Source: Bacillota bacterium (GTDB lineage: Bacteria > Bacillota > UBA4882 > UBA8346). From it: a DNA stretch of 8,555 nucleotides. The notes beneath the pieces are model-generated. The model was not told the origin of the DNA. It worked only from the letters and a program-made list of their open reading frames with translations, and ran no database searches. This document shows positions 6,038 to 8,555 of this stretch, in pieces. The position numbers and the translations under genes were made by a program. The stretch covers positions 1-8,555 of the forward strand of contig JAEXDA010000053.1 of assembly GCA_023401925.1 (NCBI GenBank), read 5' to 3'. Position 1 is the first letter of the stretch, and each line of letters starts with the position of its first letter.

Positions 6038-6188
6038 AGAAGGGTTTTTATTTTATGTAGCGAACAAAAAATAGATAAAATCATAAAAATGAGGAAACCG
6101 TCGATAATTTTTTATTCCGGAAGGTAAATAAGTAAGATGAGTGAGGTTTTATAGGGGTAAATTGCCATTATTTCAATTTTGTTGTTTG
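6038..6188. other. AT-rich gap between the permease fragment and the HAD gene
   Basis: No coding remnant of the permease is found here. The stretch is AT-rich and must include the promoter of the HAD gene, but I find no convincing -35/-10 pair. TTTTATAGGGG near 6148-6158 is only a poor candidate. Confidence 0.35.
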
Positions 6189-6214
6189 GGAGGCTTTCCT
6201 TGCAACCGGCCTCC
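6189..6214. repeat. Stem-loop just upstream of the HAD gene
   Basis: GGAGGC (6189-6194) pairs with GCCTCC (6209-6214) around a 14-base loop. An A-run follows, so on the minus strand it has a T-run on the entry side only and is not a normal terminator. It ends about 11 bases before the ribosome binding site (AGGTGA, 6226-6231) and could affect access to it. Confidence 0.4.
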
Positions 6215-6237
6215 TATGAAAAAAAAGGTGAACGGCT

Positions 6238-6903
6238 ATGCGGATCAGCGGAGTTATTTTTGATATGGACGGTTTAATGTTTGATACGGAGAAAATCAAC
6301 GCCAGAGCCTGGGGAAAAGTAGGCGAGGAACAGGGATTGGATTTCGGTGAGAAATTTCTTAGCACCTTGCGGGGAATGACGTTGGACGAAGCCGCCGCTC
6401 GGTTTAAGGAGTGCTTTGGCGAGGCGATTGACTATTTTCAACTGCGTAGTGTCAAAACACGCTATTTTAATCAGGAAATCGCCGCGAAGGGGGTTCCGGT
6501 AAAAAAAGGTTTGGTGGAGCTGCTGACGTTTTTAAAGGGGAATCATTATGGTGTCTCTTTAGCAACGGCGACGTATACCCAAGATGCCATGAGACTTTTG
6601 GAGCTGGCGGGTATCACCAGCTATTTTGATGCGTTTGTATGCGGCGATATGGTGACCAAGGGGAAACCCGATCCGGAAATTTTCAACAAGGCTGCCGCTC
6701 AATTGAAATTGCCCAAGGAAGAATGCATGGTTTTGGAAGACAGCGTCAATGGGATTTGCGCGGCGATTCAGGGAGGCTTCGCCGCCGTCATGGTCCCGGA
6801 TTTAACAGAGCCGGATCAAGAGTTGGAAGCGAAGCTGTGGGCCAAGTGCGAGTCGCTTTTGCAAGTGATTCCGTTATTGAAAGAAAATGCGGCGGCCCGG
6901 TGA
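6238..6903 (+). CDS. HAD-superfamily subfamily IA phosphatase (beta-phosphoglucomutase/phosphatase-like)
   Basis: This 221-residue cytosolic hydrolase should use an aspartyl-phosphate intermediate to remove phosphate from a small metabolite, or act as a phosphoglucomutase-like enzyme. Motif I is FDMDGLMFDTE (nucleophile D9, acid/base D11). Residues 15-88 form the helical type-1 cap. Motif II is GVSLAT (T110), motif III is KGKPDPEIF (K143) and motif IV is LEDSVNGI (E167, D168). Length and motif spacing are normal, and the frame is clean. AGGTGA lies six bases before the ATG. Substrate cannot be told from sequence. The lost nucleoside operon upstream leaves open a nucleotide or sugar-phosphate substrate, but that is context only. 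No downstream gene follows closely, and a terminator-like hairpin is found 160 bases after the stop. Confidence 0.93.
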   Translation: MRISGVIFDMDGLMFDTEKINARAWGKVGEEQGLDFGEKFLSTLRGMTLDEAAARFKECFGEAIDYFQLRSVKTRYFNQEIAAKGVPVKKGLVELLTFLKGNHYGVSLATATYTQDAMRLLELAGITSYFDAFVCGDMVTKGKPDPEIFNKAAAQLKLPKEECMVLEDSVNGICAAIQGGFAAVMVPDLTEPDQELEAKLWAKCESLLQVIPLLKENAAAR

Positions 6904-7060
6904 AGGTTTTCTGAAATACACCGAATCGGACGGGTATCATAACCGCGAAATATAAAAGAACTGCCAAACGCGCTGTTCTGCTTGATTTGCTTCGGCATTT
7001 TCTTGGCACCCAAAGTCACGAAAAAAGTGATAAAGTATTAGGGTCGGAAGAAGTCAAAGA
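6904..7060. other. Untranslated stretch after the HAD gene
   Basis: Open frames here are short and show no family I recognise. The sequence up to 7060 probably forms the 3' end of the HAD transcript, or is decayed DNA before the hairpin at 7063. Confidence 0.35.
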
Positions 7061-7062
7061 AG

Positions 7063-7090
7063 ACCCGCTACCTTTCGGTAGCGGGTTTCG
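7063..7090 (+). terminator. Strong rho-independent terminator-like hairpin
   Basis: ACCCGCTACC (7063-7072) and GGTAGCGGGT (7077-7086) form a perfect ten-base stem with a TTTC tetraloop, followed by TTTCGCTTTG. The T-run is interrupted, but stem strength is high. It probably ends the HAD transcript. Preceding AGAAG on the plus strand partly matches the TTTC on the right, so some reverse activity is possible. Confidence 0.75.
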
Positions 7091-7234
7091 CTTTGAATGG
7101 GGTGTTGAGGATAAATATGCTGACAAAGATCAGTTAGTAAAGCGGTAGGTCTATCAACTCATCCCTGCAGATATCTTATTAATGCCTGACCGGGCATAGT
7201 TAAACGATGCTGTGGCCTAACGAAAAGAACGGAA

Positions 7235-7330
7235 ACAGGATGAACATGATTTTATGGATTTGCGGGATTTTTTTAAGACCAGTTCTAATCCTGTGAATCC
7301 GTGTCTTTAATAAAGGCATTGAATCCTGTC
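7235..7330. repeat. Degenerate GGATT/AATCC interspersed repeat with inverted halves
   Basis: The left half has spaced copies of an AGGAT/GGATT unit (ACAGGATGAACATGATT, ATGGATTTGCGGGATT). The right half has the complement (CTAATCCTGTGAATCCGTG, TTGAATCCTGTC). The two halves can fold into a long imperfect hairpin around about 7271-7284. Similar short repeats built on AATCCTGT are seen between genes in many anaerobe genomes; their role is unknown. Confidence 0.55.
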
Positions 7331-7700
7331 TTCGTTAACTTTTTGGGCCAACTTATTCTAAAAAAATTAACGTAAAGCCCATAGTTTGTAATCTGGAGAA
7401 CGATAAAGTGATGTCGCGCACAACCTCCTGGGAATCTTGGCCTGCCCTCGGATTCAGGGCGGGTCAGTGTTTTTCTGTTGCAGCCAAAGTGGTTTAAAGG
7501 ATATTTTATTAGCAATAATCTGAATATTTCCAATGAATTGGATGAAGGGCAGGAAATTACAGGTAAATGGGGAATATTCTTTTGGATGAAGAATTGAACA
7601 CAGGGGAATAAACAGAGTGCGGTTCGATAGAGAGTCTTTACGGGGCCTGGTATTCGAAGAATTTGACTTGAAGAAGAAGGCTGAATCATAAAGGAAGCAG
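7331..7700. other. Gene-poor stretch before the small AT-rich gene
   Basis: A 134-codon open frame exists on the minus strand (7285-7689), but it runs into the repeat cluster, is rich in Pro, Arg, Ser and Cys, and has no ribosome binding site, so I do not accept it. On the plus strand short segments such as GYFISNNLNISNELDEGQEI (about 7500-7555) look somewhat protein-like but are closed on both sides. One local inverted pair, GCCCTC..GATTCAGGGC at 7443-7460, is visible. I find no identifiable gene. Confidence 0.4.
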
Positions 7701-7753
7701 GGTCACTGGGTAAAAAAATGTGGAATGAAGGGGAAAAAGAAACGAGGGTAATG

Positions 7754-8128
7754 ATGTTAAATGTTGTAGTTCAGAGAGAAAGTGTATGTATGGCGGATGA
7801 TATGGAAGATCATAGTATTATTGTAAAAATTGAAGAGACGAAGACATTACGCGAGTTTTTATTATATATGTTGAATACAAAATATCTTGCTAAGATTAGT
7901 GGTGGAAAAGCAACATGGGTTCTATGTTGTAATGATATTATTTTAGCAGTTGTAGCACAAGAGTGGGATCATCCTAAGTATTTGCAAAGTCCAGATGCCA
8001 AAATAACTAAATTTATGGAAGGCAATAGTAAAGTAGAAATGAATTTTAAGTATCTCGCTCAGATAAATCCAGATAAGACCTATATTGAATTACTTGAAAG
8101 CAAAGGAAAAGAATATTCCAATCTATGA
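7754..8128 (+). CDS. Small hypothetical cytosolic protein with an ESVCMADD motif
   Basis: I do not know the function of this 124-residue protein. GAGGG at 7744-7748 stands five bases before ATG 7754. ATG 7751 and ATG 7718 are also in frame but less well placed. It has no signal peptide or membrane segment. The N-terminus has VVVQRESVCMADDMEDH, followed by a helix (LREFLLYMLNTKYL), a strand region (AKISGGKATWVLCCNDIILA) and VVAQEWDHPKYL. I recall similar small Bacillota proteins with an N-terminal ESVCMGDD and a GGKATW core. Some such proteins are found as short singletons near polymorphic-toxin debris, which would suit an immunity protein, but that is inference. It is more AT-rich than the HAD and YibE/F genes, stands alone, and is followed by another broken small gene, so horizontal origin is plausible. 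Confidence 0.65.
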   Translation: MLNVVVQRESVCMADDMEDHSIIVKIEETKTLREFLLYMLNTKYLAKISGGKATWVLCCNDIILAVVAQEWDHPKYLQSPDAKITKFMEGNSKVEMNFKYLAQINPDKTYIELLESKGKEYSNL

Positions 8129-8192
8129 TTTGGGAACGTTCGTCATTGTCTAAGTTAGGCCAACAGCGGCTTCTATGGCTGCCGACTATGTA

Positions 8193-8401
8193 ATGGGGGT
8201 GATAAAAATAGGTAATGAAAAATACATAGGGAGAACGGCCTCTTTGTGATTGATAAAGAATATTCCATTGAAAATGAATTAATTTTGGAATTTAAAGTTC
8301 AGGAAGAAGGCTTTGATCCTGCAAGTTTAGATTCTATATGAGTTGAAATAAATAATTTGACCAAAAGCCAAAAGAAACGGAAAAATCTGGGTTATGCCTA
8401 G
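8193..8401 (+). pseudogene. Small unknown gene broken by a frameshift and an internal TGA
   Basis: The frame starts with ATG at 8193 (or GTG 8199) and reads GVIKIGNEKYIG before stopping at 8247. From about 8231 another frame carries on as GLFVIDKEYSIENELILEFK and VQEEGFDPASLDSI to TGA at 8339, then in the same frame VEINNLTKSQKKRKNLGYA to TAG at 8399. Together these give a plausible ~65-residue acidic/basic small protein. The short size, AT-rich bias and position next to the 7754 gene suggest that it once belonged with it, perhaps as a second cargo or immunity-type gene. I cannot assign a family. The frame break lies between about 8227 and 8240. Confidence 0.5.
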
Positions 8402-8555
8402 GCCGACAGTTGGTCGAGACCTCACTCTCGCTCTGATATGGAAGTGTCTGTCAAGCCCCATTCAAGGTTAGATTTAAAAAATTGATTTATAAAATTATTC
8501 AGCAGTTAGAATCGGTACTCGACGGTATGTCAACCTGATATACGTGGGTTGGTTA
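8402..8555. other. Right-edge stretch, no confirmed gene
   Basis: A short frame reads QAPFKVRFKKLIYKIIQQLE and on, ending at TGA near 8537. It could be the tail of a decayed gene, but nothing identifies it. GTGTCTGTCAAGCCCC at 8444-8459 looks like the sort of sequence seen at IS ends, but no partner repeat is in view. Confidence 0.3.

Noticed and set aside
6788..7019. Minus-strand open frames over the end of the HAD gene
   Set aside because: They are antisense to a clearly real gene and show no domain or ribosome binding site.
7285..7689. 134-codon open frame on the minus strand
   Set aside because: It overlaps the repeat cluster, lacks a ribosome binding site, and has a Pro/Ser/Arg/Cys-rich composition unlike a real protein.
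8130..8190. Possible hairpin around CAGCGGC...GCTGCCG
   Set aside because: The arms do not pair as complements; it is a chance resemblance.
1..8555. CRISPR array, tRNA genes, integrase or attachment sites
   Set aside because: I looked for regularly spaced direct repeats, tRNA-like arms with CCA ends and recombinase motifs and saw none.

Overview
The window looks like accessory chromosomal DNA from a Gram-positive bacterium of the phylum Bacillota, probably an anaerobe or thermotolerant relative. This is an inference. It rests on strong purine-rich Shine-Dalgarno sites, likely TTG starts, a YibE/F-type membrane protein, a BMP/YufOPQ-type nucleoside transporter remnant and an IS1182-type transposase. 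No rRNA or other taxonomic marker is present, so genus is not claimed.

Layout. Positions 1-278 are the end of an IS1182-family insertion sequence: the transposase N-terminus reads leftward and the terminal inverted repeat ends near 278. It is followed by the decayed C-terminus of a group II intron reverse transcriptase/maturase (297-571). An AT-rich island (about 720-1713) carries a small membrane-anchored protein of unknown function and a second unknown gene broken by an in-frame TAG. Positions 1714-2135 hold only short unrecognised coding scraps.

The middle has two intact, well-conserved genes: a secreted UshA/YfkN-type 5'-nucleotidase (2201-3880) and a YibE/F-family polytopic membrane protein (4023-5234). 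A large nested palindrome with a T-tract (3918-4000) separates them. Immediately after YibE/F comes a compressed graveyard of what seems to have been a nucleoside/purine salvage operon. It contains the last ~45 codons of an amidohydrolase, pieces of both halves of a nucleoside/sugar-type ABC ATPase in three frames, and the first 68 codons of its permease. An intact HAD phosphatase follows (6238-6903).

The right end (6904-8555) is mostly non-coding. It has a strong terminator-like hairpin, a degenerate GGATT/AATCC repeat cluster, one intact AT-rich small protein of unknown function (7754-8128), and a neighbouring small gene broken by a frameshift and an internal stop.

How the genes fit together. 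The secreted 5'-nucleotidase would release nucleosides outside the cell. The decayed transporter and amidohydrolase would have imported and deaminated them, so the local uptake and catabolic arm appears lost while the extracellular enzyme is kept. The flanks resemble a region that repeatedly receives and loses foreign DNA. I did not find a convincing complete novel system. The most interesting items are the layered decay of the salvage operon, the large palindrome between the two healthy genes, and the right-hand small-gene pair, which could be immunity-type cargo.
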